Assembly: GCA_008638375.1 (NCBI GenBank)
Contig: CM018043.1
Location: 59,770,510 to 59,834,509, forward strand
Origin: Nyssa sinensis
Taxonomy: Eukaryota > Streptophyta > Magnoliopsida > Cornales > Nyssaceae
Direction: 5' to 3'
Length of the DNA: 64,000 nucleotides
A program made the translations under genes and the position numbers. The notes beneath the pieces are model-generated. The model saw only the letters and a program-made list of their open reading frames with translations, was not told where the DNA came from and searched no databases. Below, piece after piece: positions 34,250 through 46,462 of the stretch. Each line of letters starts with the position of its first letter. The first letter of the stretch is position 1.

Positions 34250-36080
34250 AAAGATCAAAATATTGTTATTGGCGCAATAATGAGGTTGCTCCATTGTGAC
34301 CTGAATGTCACGCGATCTCAGTATGCTCTTCGACCTAGAACTTGAATGTTGCAAGCTATTTGGTACAAAAGAGTTTGATAGGCATAGATGATATTAAGAC
34401 ATTGGCTTCATCATATATTAAACACTAACATGATGGCCTACATAAATTCTTGCATTAGTTTATGTTTCTTTCTGTGCTTATCTTAACTATCTCCATAGAG
34501 CTAAGCATGGGATATGTGGTTTGAGAAATAGTTTGAAAATTTATTTATTGATGTTCTTAATTGTAAATATTGATTAAAAAAAATATTGGTGATATATTTG
34601 TTATCAAATTTTTTTTTTTGGGTAAATATTTATTATCAAACTTATCATAAATTCAATAGGTAATGCGCTGATTTAACTCCGCATAACTACTGCCAGCTTG
34701 TTATCTGGATTACGGTTCACATTATGCCCTCAAGGTGTGAAACTGACTTGACGGATATAATTTCTGTTGGCAGGTGGTGATCAGGCTTTCTATATTGATC
34801 GAGTTGGTGAACAAAAGTCCTTGGCCATGTTGTCGTCACTAACTTCCTCTTTGGAGATCTTAATAGATGCTTATCAGCTAGAATTACTCTTGAGGAAAAA
34901 TTCTTCAGCACTTCCTATCTTAGTGATGATCCCCTAGTATCCCAGTTTTCTCCAGAAAGTGCAAATGATGGAGAAGCAGCAGCGTTGAAAGAAACAAAAT
35001 TGGAACTAGGTGCTATATTTGTTGTTGTGTAAATAACCTCTCATATAGTGAGTGAGGTGGAGGAAATCTCTTTCGAAATGTATGACCTCATTTTTCAAGG
35101 TAGGGACTAAGTGTGGAACTGTATTTGGATGATTAACATTCTAAAAACTGAACACGATTATTGGTGTTGAAACTTCGCCATATTTTTGGCATCCAAGGTT
35201 CCCCTTGATGTTTTATTGGACAGCATATCTTCTTGAATTGTCCTTGGATGTCCCGGGTTTGTTCAACATTGTCCCTCTGCCCATAAGGATTTGGACCAAA
35301 GAGCATAAAAATTGGGATTGAATAGTTTCCTAATATTACATCTGAAGCCTTTGTGCTAATTTAGTAGCTCTGGTGATGAATCTGAGTAGCTGACAGGTCA
35401 AATTTGCTTAGTTGGAATCCTAGTATGGGAATATCCAAGTGAATTGTGAGGTGATATTAGTTGATGATAACTCACTAGAGGGGTTTGGAGTGGTGGCTTA
35501 GACGTCAAAAGGTAAGTTGGTTGCTGGTGGATCCAAAAAAAAAAAAAATCAGGAGGCACTTCTGCTAACGGCAGGAGGCTGAAGCAATGAGTTTTATTGG
35601 TTTTGCTTCAAACCTTGAATGCATGGCAATTCATTTATTGTCTCTTTTTAACTCCTAAAACTAAGGTTATTGAGAAGATGAGATTAAAAAAAAGAAAGAA
35701 AAGATGATTGAAAATATTGTTTTTCCTTTATTCATTACACCCCATTTTTAATCTGTCAATTACACAACCACCTGTGAATTCTTTGATCTTTTACATTGTG
35801 ATATAATATTTTATTTTGGAATGGTGTAGATTATCTGCGATTTTGCAGTTAAGTAATGAAAAAAACCAAAGTAGTGTATCAAAAAGAAAAACCCCAGGAC
35901 AGGAGGTTCTAATACATAGCGAGTCAAGGAAAGAAATCAGATTTGGATAAACGTGACTATGACTCGTCAACTAAACATCATTAAGCTTATCTTAGGCGGC
36001 CACCATATCATCGGTCTGAAGTCTTAGTGGATAAACACCAACAATAAATTCATGCAGGTTATACATGCCTATTTGCTGAC
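34250..36080. other. Stretch without an assigned gene
   Basis: An unexplained open stretch lies at about 34825-35030 (plus strand). It reads FGDLNRCLSARITLEEKFF, then STSYLSDDPLVSQFSPES, and ends at TAA about 35030. It is preceded by a possible splice acceptor (TTCTGTTGGCAG, about 34762-34773) in another frame. I recognise no family. The remainder shows nothing definite. Confidence 0.3.
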
Positions 36081-36083
36081 AAA

Positions 36084-36085
36084 TA

Positions 36086-36133
<48 letters not shown>
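36084..36133. repeat. (TA)n(GA)n microsatellite
   Basis: TA run followed by GA run, the same arrangement as at 11511-11554. Confidence 0.9.
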
Positions 36134-36139
36134 CGGGGA

Positions 36140-37640
36140 GACTTTAAATGCTGAAGAGTTTATATATAATTGTTATCCTGACATTATTTATATGATATTA
36201 AGCTTCTTGTTGAAGGCATATATGAGCAGAACAGAAGCCATACAAATCTTCCAAAAGGATTAGGTACCCAAGGTACAGGATATTGTTAAAAATTCCACCT
36301 AACCAAGCCGGCTATATATATATATATATGTTTGTTCATTTTACATACATTATAGTATAGTGCGTAGTGAAGAAGATTTAGCAACTCTGTCGTAGTGCTC
36401 TGTATCTTCTTTTTCTCTACAGACTGTAGAAATTAAGGAACAAATACAAATATTGTATGACAGTAAAAAGAACAATCATATATGCACCTCTCTAATTCCT
36501 AATCTAGTAGTATATGTAGTTGAAATAAGATGATGTGACCCTCACGCATTAGTACAGTAGCATATGTTTCTCTTTCTCAAATTCATATACACACACACCG
36601 CAATCGTGGATTTTCTTTATATATTTAATTGTTGTTGTTATTTTTTTTTTTAAAGAAAAATGATAAATATAATGGATTGTTTCACCCTATTGTCGCACCC
36701 TTGGAGACAAGATGATGTGACTTATATACATTTATTATAGTAAATTTTATCACCTTGTGTCTAAGAGTGTATATCTATTACACTTTTTTTTTTTTTACTT
36801 AATGTAGTTCTGAATGAATGATATATCGTGTATTTGTTATTAAATAATTAAAGTATCATAAAATTGAAGAAATGAAAAATGGAGAAGAGCCTTGTCCAAC
36901 ATTACTAATTATTATTATTATTATTTTTGGTTTGAAAAGGATAGACATTTATTGACAAAAGGGGTTGAAGAGAAGGCAAGTAGATGCTTCTTAATTTATA
37001 AAGGCAAGTAGGTGGATATATCTAAAGTTTGAGCAAGTCAACAAATTTAAGGAAGCTATTCTTATTTAAGTGCTTATAATAGAAAAATGAGAAGAATTCA
37101 TATCTAATATTCTTTTACATCAATTAAACTGCTTTAATTTACAAGATATTCTTTGTATGGTTGCAACATAGCTAATGGATAGGGCATCCACCACTGATCT
37201 TTTACTGGTAAACCACTATAATTGTACACAGATTATATCGTGCATTGATATAATAATATATTCACTCTGATCATATTGAACTTTCTAAAACGTCAAAAAA
37301 AGAAATGTTAATAGCTTTATTAGTACATATCATCATTTTGAGTAAACTTCATAGCTCAAACACTGTTTTTTCTATATAAATAAAAGAAAAATGATGAAGA
37401 CGTTATGATATGCTGTATTACTGAATACTTATGAGTAGGGGGGAAAACACTTACCCAAATTATTAGTTAATTTTTGAGATATTTTGTCTTTTCAACTACT
37501 GTTTTACAACTCGAATATATAGAGAATCATGATCTTATTGTTCATTTTTTTGTCTTATTATATATATATGAAAAGGAAGAATTAGTGGTGGAAAGGGTAT
37601 TTGATTAATTCCCATTGTTCCAAATCAACAATCAAAATGA
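36140..37640. other. AT-rich upstream region of the 104-aa gene
   Basis: No coding sequence recognised; a short TA run is at 36314-36330. ATTATATATATATG at about 37557-37570 could serve as a TATA box for the gene downstream. Confidence 0.35.
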
Positions 37641-37856
37641 CGTGTTGTGTCTGCTTCCAGGTTCTTTCTTATAATTAAGGACAAAAGAAAGTTGTTGGTT
37701 GTGGAAAAAAATAGATACATCTATACATGTATGCATCACAAGACCCACCCCACCAAACCCAAAAAGCTCCAAAAGTCTTCAAATTATTCACTTGCTCTTT
37801 TTTCCCCTCCATTAAAAAGAAACAAGAAAGAAGAAACCATTAGCCATTATAGACAC

Positions 37857-38171
37857 ATGGAAGGTCTCATCCCTATGGTTTACAGGAGAATCAAGAAAAA
37901 CAAGACTCGCCGGCAATACGAGTGTCTCTCCTCCAGTGCCACTCCCAGCTACAATATCTCTGACTTCTATGCCAACGGTTACAGCCTCCAGTACATGATC
38001 CATCCGCCGGAAAACACGAACAGCTTCCATGGAGAAAGCCATGGCCACCGACGACACAAGTCTGTCGGCAATTTTTCTAGTGCTGGATTCTCGGCAGATG
38101 ATACTGCCAAATCCAAGAAATTGGTACGGTTTAGGAGCCATAGAATGTTCACTTGTTTGACTGGTGCCTAA
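37857..38171 (+). CDS. Small conserved plant protein of unknown function (104 aa)
   Basis: ATG at 37857 is the best start: the protein begins MEGLIPMVYRRIKKNKTRRQ, which I recall as the conserved N-terminus of a small angiosperm protein family without known function. The frame stays open upstream, but that part lacks the conserved look. Visible features are the basic IKKNKTRRQYECLSS stretch (residues 12-26), a Tyr-rich middle (YNISDFYANGYSLQYMIHPP, about 33-52) and a HGHRRHKSVG motif (about 64-73). The C-terminus KKLVRFRSHRMFTCLTGA is basic. There is no signal peptide or membrane segment. The serine in RRHKSVG looks like a kinase target site. It is flanked downstream by the Tnt1-like/copia nest starting at 38429. 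Confidence 0.85.
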   Translation: MEGLIPMVYRRIKKNKTRRQYECLSSSATPSYNISDFYANGYSLQYMIHPPENTNSFHGESHGHRRHKSVGNFSSAGFSADDTAKSKKLVRFRSHRMFTCLTGA

Positions 38172-38465
38172 AACTGAAGCTCGCTCTGATATTTAGTTAT
38201 TTCTGTGCATGATCCAAGTGTTTAATATTATCTCATGTCATCCTTTATTTACTGTTTGATTTTCGGGGATGCTCAGCTCATAGTATGTATGTTAATACAG
38301 TCTCTTCTCTCAATTTCTCCTCCTTGTTGTATATAACATTGTTGCATGGTCAGCAGAATTGGTAATGTTCATTAAAGAAACCATGCAAATTGATCCAGCA
38401 TTTAAGAGATGGATTTGATGTACACTTTTGTGAGATGTCTTGTATTTTATTTTTATGACTAGGCT

Positions 38466-38785
38466 TATCAGATTTGAAAACAGAACAGGGGAAGAGAGGC
38501 CATGGATGAATTCCCTTTTATTTGGTATATTCCGTTTTTCTGTGTATTCAAACAGTACAAAAGGAGCTAATATATATAGCTTCTGTACAGAGGATTCTCG
38601 AAAGAAAAAGAAAAAGAAATAACTAACTCTACCACTAATATTTTAACAGCTCAACAACAAATAATACAATGCAAAACATGACTACCCCTTCTCATCTGGA
38701 ATGTGCCGAGGGCCCTTTGGGAAGGTAGTGGGGATTGTTTTTAGCTGCATGTGATCTGCATGTTGAAATTTATTGTTGTCCAATA
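38466..38785 (-). repeat. 3' LTR of copia-2
   Basis: 320 bp, TATCAGATTT...TGTCCAATA on the plus strand. Confidence 0.97.
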
Positions 38786-38812
38786 TCCCCCCAGCAAGAT
38801 GGAGAATAGATA

Positions 38813-41800
38813 TTAACTATTCCCAATCTTGGAAAGAAGAGTATGAAGCATGGGAGAAGAGAGGGCTTTAGTGAAGATGTCGGCTAATTGGGAGTGGCTA
38901 GGGACATGAGCAGTGGCAATGCTGCCCTCTTGAATTTTGTTTCGAATGAGGTGACAATCCACTTCTATGTGTTTGGTACGTTCGTGGAAAACGGGATTCG
39001 CAGCAATATGTAAGGCGGCTTGATTGTCACAATGGAGAATGGCAGGATGAGGATGTGGAATGTGTAAGTCATGAAAGATTTGACGGATCCATGTAAACTC
39101 GCAACAAGTGGCTGCCATAGCACGGTATTCAGCCTCTGCAGAAGAACGAGAGACAACGGACTGCTTTTTGGATTTCCAAGAGACAAGAGAGTGTCCAATA
39201 AAGATGCAAAAACCAGTGGTGGATTTGCGGGTATCAGGGCATGAAGCCCAGTCAGAATCACAATAACCATGCAATTGAAGAGGGGAGTTAGCTGAGAGGA
39301 GAAGACCCTGACCTGGGGTGCTTTTGAGATACTTTAAAATCTTGTGGGTAGCTTGGAGGTGAATATCACTTGGCTGAGACATGAATTGGCTGAGAAGTTG
39401 AACAGAGTAACAGATATCTAGGGCGAGTGATGGTCAAGTAGAGAAGCCTGCCAATGAGTCTCTTGAAAGAGCTAGGATCGTGGAATGGAGTGCCAGAGTC
39501 TTTACACAGCTTAAGATTTTGATCCATAGGGAGTTTGGCAGGTTTGGAGCCAAGAGTACCAGAGTCGAAGAGTATATCCAGTGTGTATTTCTGCTGACAC
39601 AAATGAATTCCTGTGGTAGATCGGGCTACCTCAATGCCAAGAAAATAACGAAGTGGACCCAAATCCTTAAGTTTGAAGCAAGTATTCAGAAATTTCTTAA
39701 GAGACTCAATGCAAGCGAGAGAGTTGGAAGCAACAACAATGTCATCAACGTACACTAACAAAGCTGTAAATGAGTCTTTAGTCACCAGGGTAAATAAACT
39801 ATAATCGAAAGTAGACTGTGTAAAACCATAGTGAATGAGAGAAGTGGAAAACTTTGCATGCCATTGACGGGAAGCTTGCTTGAGTCCATATAAACTTTTG
39901 AGGAGTTTGCATACCTGACCAGGTTTGCCTTTGGTATATCCGGGAGGTGGAACCATATATATGTCTTCATCCAAATCCCCGTGAAGGAAAGCATTATTGA
40001 CATCGAATTGCTGCAAATGCCAGCCCTTAATGGCTGCAAGAGCTAGGAGACATCGAACAATGACAATCTTGGCCACAGGAGAAAAAGTCTCGTGATAATC
40101 GATCCCTTCTTGCTGAGTATAGCCTTTGGCAACAAGCCTGGCTTTGAATCTTTCGAGGGTAACCATTTGAATGATTTTTTGTCTTGTAAACATATTTACA
40201 AGCAATAGGTTTGATCCCTTGAGGCAGGTCAGTCAACACCCAAGTGTTATTTAGCTCGAGAGCGTCCAGTTCAGCCTGCATTGCCTCGCACCATCTCGGG
40301 TCCTTAACAGCTTGTTTGTAAGTTTGTGGGTCAAGATGGGAGGAGATGGAAAGTGGAAAAAACATGAAATGTAGGTGACAAACGATGATATGAAAGGGTT
40401 TTGTTTAAAGGAAAAACAGTACCTGATGTAGACATCTTGGCCAACGGTTGTGAAGAGGTGAAGAGAGTCTGATTATAGTGATAATCCTGGAGATAATGAG
40501 GAGCTGTCCAAGTTCTGGTGGACCTGCGGAGCTGTGGGGATGTGGAGGAATAGGTAGGTGTGGGAGAGGGTGAAGAAGGAAGAGGGTTAGTTGGGGTTAG
40601 AATGTGGTCTGGTTGGGCTAAATCTGAAGGAGAAATGGGAGTGGGAGGAGGGGTGTGGACTGGGTGGGGATTCGGAAGGGGGGGAGGTGAAAAAGCTGTA
40701 TGATCAGGGGGAAGATGAGGAAGAGGGAGGGAAGGGGAGTGAGACTGAAAAGAACGTGGAGGAGATTGGTGATGAAGAAAGGGAAAAATTGTTTCATGAA
40801 AAATGACATTCCGGGAGATGAAAACAGTGTGAGTTTGTAGATCAAGGAGTTTGTATCCTTTGACAGCAAAAGGGTAGCCAATGAAAATGGCTTGCCTAGC
40901 GCGTGGATCGAATTTTGTTCGGCCAGTAGAAATGGTTGAAGCGAAGCATAGGCAGCCGAAAATTCCTCATATGGAGTAGGTTGGAGATTTATGAAAAAGG
41001 ATTTCGAATGGACTTTTATTGTGGAGTAATGGGGAGGGAATTCTATTAATGATATAGGCAGCGGTTAACACACATTCATTCCAAAATGTTAATGGGAGAC
41101 TAGCTTGAAATCGTAGAGCTCGTGCCATGTTTAGCAAATGCTGATGTTTTCGTTCCACAAGGGCATTTTGTTGGGGTGTTTCAGTGCAACTGGTTTGATG
41201 GATGATGCCCTTTTGATTAAAGAATGAAGTCATATTGAATTCAGCACCATTATCACTTCTTAATATTTGAACTTTGAGATTGAATTGGGTCTCCACAAGG
41301 TGACAAAAAGATTCAATGCATGAGCGAGTTTGGGACTTAGTTTTGAGAAGATAAACCCATGTGCTGCGGGAGAAATGGTCAACAATGGATAAGAAATATT
41401 GGGAGCCATCATGGGCAGTGACTGAGTATGGTCCCCATATATCACAAGCAATAATTTCAAATAAACGAGAAGTGGAATGTGTGCTAATGGAAAAAGGCAA
41501 TCGGTGCTGTTTAGCTAGTGGACATATGCAACAAGGAACATCAGTTGTATTAGAAATTTGAGAAGTTACAATAGGATCTTTGATTAAAGAAATTCTGGAA
41601 TAAGAGGTATGGCCTAGCCTACAGTGCCAAGTATCAGATATCTGTTGGTTGGTAAGTATTGAAGCTGAAACAAAATCATGGTGAATGGAGAGAGTAGAAA
41701 GGTAGTCCACAAGCGCTGTAGAAGGCACTGCAGTATGCAATAGCTGATAAAGTCCTCGCCTCACTTCACCCTTCCCAATCGTTGTCCAAGACGAAAGGTC

Positions 41801-42163
41801 CTGCAGAAAACAAAAATCAGAGAAGAAAAGAATGCAACAAGCAAGAGAGGTGGTTAGTTGTTTAGCTGAAATTAGATTGAAAGTAAAAGAGGGGACACAA
41901 AGAACATGATGGAGAGAAATGTGCTGTCCTAGATGAACGGTGCCGATATGAGTGACGGGTGCTTCAGCTCCATTTGGCATTGTGACAGAGTATGAGACAT
42001 TGTAAGTGATGGTGGTGAGAAGGGAGGAGTTACAGACGATATGGTCGATAGCACCCGTATCAATGATCCAAGGAGTGTGTGAGTACTGAGAAGAAGCAGA
42101 CAATGAGAAGGGATATGAAGCCAAAATTACCAAACATAGTGGGAGCAGTAGCAGAGTTAGCAT
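38813..42163 (-). pseudogene. copia-2 pol (protease, integrase, RT, RNase H)
   Basis: Protease is marked by HTPWIIDTGAIDHI (about 42070), with Ile where copia usually has Ser after DTGA. Pre-integrase has WHCRLGHTSYSRI and CCICPLAKQHRLPF. The integrase core has ACDIWGPY, SDNGAEF and TPQQNALVERKHQHLL (to about 41130). The frame breaks near 40967. RT has [15 protein letters not shown] (40280), [29 protein letters not shown] and YVDD (about 39745). RNase H has [31 protein letters not shown] and [11 protein letters not shown], ending [11 protein letters not shown] and stopping at 38813. Frameshifts lie near 40967, 40200 and 39370. Confidence 0.92.
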
Positions 42164-43325
42164 AGGGATGAAAAACTGTCGGGGAGGAGTTGGTGGAGGA
42201 AAAAGGCATCAGCGGATGCTCTTTATGCTGCAACAAACTAAGGAGTTGATGATATTGGTCCTTTGTAAGGGCAACCGTGGCAGGGGAGTCAGCATCTGGT
42301 TTGGCGGAAGCAGAGTTGGCAAACACTGGTGAGGATTTAGCTCTGTTGAAGAATTTGTGCCCTGGGGGATAACTGTGGAGTTTATAGCATTTTTCAGCAA
42401 CACGGCCACTCATATGGCAATGTGTACAAGTGGGAGGCGCAGCGTTGCCGACTTTGAAGCAAGTCTCAAGAGTGTGACCAGTGAAATGGCAGTGAGTACA
42501 ATAGAGACGAGGTTTTTGTGTTTGGCCAGATTTGTGGGGTGGTTTAGAGGTGGGAGAAAACTTCTTGACAACAAGAACCATGGAATCAGGGGAGGGGTTG
42601 GTGTTGAGCATGATGTGTTGGTGTTCTTGCTGCTGGATCAGGGAAAAGACTTTGCCAACAGAGGGGAGGGGATCAAGAAGCATAATCTGGTCACGAGAAT
42701 TGGTGTAGGAGTCATTTAGGCCCATCAAAAGTTGAATAACACAATCTCTGTGATATCGATCCGAAAGGATTTTCAATTGACCACAAGTACAGTCAGGCAA
42801 TGGGTCGAACAAATTGAGTTCATCCCAAATAGCTTTCAATTTCCTAAAGTAAACACTGACCGAATCATGATCTTGATGAAGTCCAGTGACTGTTTTCTTG
42901 AGGTGGAAGATTCGAGAGCCATTTTGTTGAGTGAAACGCTCTCGCAATTCAAACCAGATAGCAGAGGCATCATCGACGAGTGCGATGCTGGATTTGATGG
43001 AGGGAGAGATCGAATTTTGGAGCCAAGAAGTAACCATGTCGTTACAACGTTCCTATGGTTGAAATAGAGGGTCAGATGGGGTTGTGGGTTTGGTGACTTC
43101 ATCATTAACGAACCCTAATTTGTTCTTGGCTCGAAGAGCACGTTGCATTGCACGGGACCAGGTGGTGTAATTGTCGACAGTAAAGAGATCGGGGACGAGA
43201 GAAACAGAAGGATTGTCCCCATGGTCAAGTCGAAAAGGGTTGGTCAGGTCATTGAAATTAAGAAATCGGTTGGGTGGAGGGGGAGTAGGTGTTGGATTGT
43301 GAACGGTAGAATCGTCGGGAGCCAT
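42060..43325 (-). pseudogene. copia-2 gag
   Basis: ATG at 43325 (minus) opens a Pro-rich start, then NPFRLDHGDNPSVSLV and YTTWSRAMQRALRAKNKLGFV, the gag N-terminal motif. A single in-frame stop (TAG, about 43053-43055) stands where the family has Trp before ERCNDMVTSWL. Then comes VYFRKLKAIWDEL, the C..C zinc motif pair CTHCHFTGHTLETC and CTHCHMSGRVAEKC (about 42500 and 42420), and a QHKEH-containing C-terminus. The frame shifts to that of pol at about 42160. Confidence 0.9.
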
Positions 43326-43350
43326 GGATGGATTTACTGCTCTGATACCA

Positions 43351-43670
43351 TATCAGATTTGAAAACAGAACAGGGGAAGAGAGGCCATGGATGAATTCCC
43401 TTTTATTTGGTATATTTCATTTTTCTGTGTATTCAAACAGTACAAAAGGAGCTAATAAATATAGCTTTTGTACAGAGGATTCTCGAAAGAAAAAGAAAAA
43501 GAAAAAACTAACTCTACCACTAATATTTTAACAGCTCAGCAACAAATAATACAATGCAAAACATGACTACCCCTTCTCATTTGGAATGTGCTGAGGGCCC
43601 TTTGGTAAGGTAGTGGGGATTGTTTTTAGCTGTATGTGATCTGCATGTTGAAATTTATTGTTGTCCAATA
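43351..43670 (-). repeat. 5' LTR of copia-2
   Basis: 320 bp, same termini as the other LTR; the primer-binding site lies at 43337-43350 on its inner side. Confidence 0.97.
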
Positions 43671-44000
43671 AGGCTTCAAGAGGCAAAATCAAAGCCTGTT
43701 TTTTTTAGTCTATATATATATATATTTATAGGTTAGGATTTTGTGAGTTGAGTGATTGTAATTTTGCTCTACGAGGTTTTTGGCCGTTTTGAGAGGGGAA
43801 AGGTTTGAAAGCTTGTAATCCTTATTGCATATAGTGGATTTTATCTCCTTCTCCTCTGTGGGTGCAGGCTACCGAACCATGTAAATCTTGTGTTATCTGT
43901 GTGGTTGTTTTTTATTTTTCGCAATTTCAATTTTTTTATTTGTTGCACTTGTGCATAACTAGTGGTATCAAAGAGAGATTAAGGTCGTTTAATCGCAAGG

Positions 44001-44628
44001 ATGTCGAACATAAAACACAAAGTTGAGAAATTCAATGGGAAGAAAGATTTCTCTCTTTGGCAGAGAAGAATGAAAGATCTTCTGATACAACAAGGAGTTC
44101 ATATGGCTTTAGAAGGGAAGGCGAAGAAACCTGAGAAGATGAGCAATGACACTTGGGTTGAGATGGATGAGAAGGAAACGACTTCGATCCGCCTGAATAT
44201 GTTCGATGAGCTTATTCATAACATGATTAATGTGGATACGATAGAAGATATATGGAAGAAACTCGAAAGTCTGTACATGGGTAAGAATTTTCAGAATAAG
44301 TTTAATGGGAAGAAATAACTCCACAGTCTACAAATGTTATAAGGTACGAGTCTTCTCAAATATCTAATTTAATTTGGTAGTCAGACAACTAGTGAGTTGT
44401 GGTGCGAATCTTGAAGACGAAGATCAAGCCATATTGTTGTTAGCTTCACTCCCAAGTTTGTATAATCACTTGGTTACGATGATGTTGTATAAGAAGGAAG
44501 CCCTAGACCTAGAAGAGGTAACCGGAGGCATTTTGTCTCATCAGAAGATGAGAAAGACAGTTGATGATGAATCTCAGGCGAAAGGGTTGGTAGCAAAGTT
44601 AGAACATAAGTGTGACATAGGTAGATAA
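44001..44628 (+). pseudogene. Tnt1-like gag, copy 1
   Basis: ATG 44001 opens VEKFNGKKDFSLWQRRMKDLLIQQG, the gag N-terminal motif, then EKETTSIRLNMFDELIHNM and IWKKLESLYMGKN. After stops at about 44318-44373, another frame continues the family (LEDEDQAILLLASLPSLYNHLV, LDLEEVTGGILSHQKMRK). Further on, CHYCHKIGHYKN at about 44690-44730 is a zinc knuckle that has lost its last cysteine context to a stop. Dead copy. Confidence 0.8.
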
Positions 44629-44639
44629 AAGGGAGGAAA

Positions 44640-46110
44640 CTCCAATAGTAATAGACCACAATCAGAATCATGTGAAAACAAAGATATGTAGTGCCATTAT
44701 TGTCACAAGATAGGGCACTATAAAAATTAGTGCAAAGCCTTAAAGCAAAAGAAGAACAAAAAAAAGCACTCAGAATTAGCTAGTGTCACTGAAGAAAAAT
44801 CAAATAAAAGTGAGCTTGATCCAGATCTTTAGCCAATGATTGCATGTTCTAATCTTTTGTTAGATTCATGGATTTAGGATGCTCCTACCGTATGCATCCG
44901 AATAAGGATTGGTTTGATTAGTTTATACTTTTCAATGGTGGTACTGTTCTAATGGGAAACGATGTTGCATGAAAGACTGTTGGAATTGGTACAATTAAGA
45001 TCAAGATGTTTGATGGAGTTGTGAGGTATCTAAGCGATGTCAGGTATGTTCTCGAATTGAAAAAAAATTAGTATCACTGAGTACTTTAGATTCTTTAGGT
45101 TGTTATTTGGAAAAATGTGGAGTTATGAAGATCACACAAGGGGATACTTAGCGATTATGAAAGGTGAGAAGATTGAAAATTTGCACAGGATAATTGGGAA
45201 CATAGTTGTAGGTAGAGTTGTAGTGTCCATAATGGCAAAGTCCTCGAGAGATGATACGACACTATGTATATGCATTTATGCCATATGGGTAAGCGTGTCA
45301 TGATGGAACTTCAGAAAAGAAATTTGTAAAAGGGAGACAAATCATGCAAATTGTTTTTTCTGCAAATAATATGTATAGGAAGTAGCGCATAATTAGAACA
45401 ATTCCTTCTTATAGTGGTGCACTTTACTTTGTGAGTTTAAGCGAAGTGTTAACATTTACAAACTATGAGATGTCACTTCAAAGATAAAGGTTCTGAGTAA
45501 AGAATAGTATTTGATGACTCCTACACATTAAAGAAAAATGAGGACGAGGTTCAGGTATACAACCATAAGCAGACTATGGAGGTGGAGTTTGATGAAAAAA
45601 TATCACTTGAAAAAGTTATGAGAATCAACAACATGGGTCAAACCCACAACATCAATAGGAAGATCCCTATTATCTAATAAAAAAGAGAGAGAAACAAACT
45701 CAAAAAGAACTTAAGAGATATGGTTTTAAGGACATTGTCACTTTTGCCTTGATAGTCATCAATGGAGATCCATCTTCTTACAAAATTACTATGACAGAAG
45801 AGATGGAATCATTGCAGAAGAGTGATATGTGAGACTTGGTAAAGTTTCCAAAAGGAGAGAAGGCTGTAGGTTTCAAGTGGGTATACCGCAAAGAGAATGC
45901 AATTGATATCTTGAGAAAACTAGTGCCTATTGACAAGTTCAGGCATTGCTTGAACTTAATTCCCTTCCTTTCATATTAATTTATAGTGGTGGTAAGGTGT
46001 AAGGAGGTATTTACGAGAAGTAGAAAGGGACATATGAGAAGTACAACACATAGATGTGTACAACCTTCTTTAGGATGATTTATGAAAATACAAGTCAAGG
46101 TGGAGATTGT
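44640..46110 (+). pseudogene. Tnt1-like pol remnant with internal deletion, copy 1
   Basis: Remnants of protease (DSWI..., YRMHPN-like), of the region before pre-integrase (MKGEKIENLHRIIGN) and of HLG-MG-ERV-like pre-integrase follow gag. A short integrase C-terminal piece then leads into MEEMESLQKSD and VKFPKGEKAVGFKWVY (the first RT motif). The sequence then jumps straight to IDILRKLVPIDKFRHCLNL, the extreme C-terminus of RNase H. The same jump is present in copy 2. Confidence 0.7.
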
Positions 46111-46182
46111 TGTAAGATGTCTTGTATTGTATTTTTATGGGTTGGGCTTCAAGAGGCAAAACTAAAGCTCATTTTTTAGGTC

Positions 46183-46227
46183 TCTCTCTCTCTCTCTCTC
46201 TATCTATATATATATATATATATATAG
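46183..46227. repeat. (CT)n(TA)n microsatellite in the 3' LTR of Tnt1-like copy 1
   Basis: CT run then TA run; the 3' LTR of copy 2 has the matching run at about 48997-49033. The 5' LTR blocks lack the CT part. Confidence 0.85.
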
Positions 46228-46462
46228 GCTAGGGTTGCGTGAAAGAAGTGATTATAGTTTTGGTCTGTGAAGTTTTCTGGCTATTTTGAAAGCTGAGAGT
46301 TTTAAGAGGTTGTAATCTTTATTGCGTAAAATGAATTTGATCTTCCTCTCCTCTATGGATAAAGGCACGCTACTGAACCACATAAATCTTGTAAGTTTTT
46401 TTTTTTGGGTAGTTGTTATTTATTTTCTACAATTTGAATTTTCGTATTTGTTATGTAATATA

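Larger units (their letters stand above)
38461..43675 (-). mobile_element. Ty1/copia element with non-canonical TA...TA LTR ends (copia-2)
   Basis: The element 38466-43670 (5205 bp) is flanked by AGGCT (38461-38465 and 43671-43675). The LTRs are 320 bp each (38466-38785 and 43351-43670) with 10 differences (3.1 percent). Read on the coding (minus) strand each LTR begins TATTGGACAAC and ends TCTGATA, not TG...CA. The primer site TGGTATCAGAGCAG (complement of 43337-43350) adjoins the 5' LTR, and the polypurine tract GCTGGGGGGA (complement of 38786-38795) adjoins the 3' LTR. Gag and pol are recognisable but broken. It is inserted in the 5' LTR of the Tnt1-like copy 1. Confidence 0.97.
38429..46462 (+). 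mobile_element. Tnt1-like deletion derivative, copy 1, split by copia-2
   Basis: The 5' LTR starts TGTGAGATGTCTTG at 38429, is cut after 38465 by copia-2, and resumes at 43676 (TCAAGAGGC). It ends just before a primer-site-like TGGTATCAAAG (43963-43973). The 3' LTR starts TGTAAGATGTCTTG at 46111, right after AAGGTGGAGATTGT. Between lie gag, zinc-knuckle and protease remnants, a pre-integrase module, and a short C-terminal pol tail. The integrase core, most of RT and most of RNase H are missing. The 3' end is set where the second LTR-like block begins. Confidence 0.8.

Noticed and set aside
37140..37215. tRNA-like words (TAATGGATAGGGCATCC) upstream of the small gene
   Set aside because: No matching box B or cloverleaf arms.
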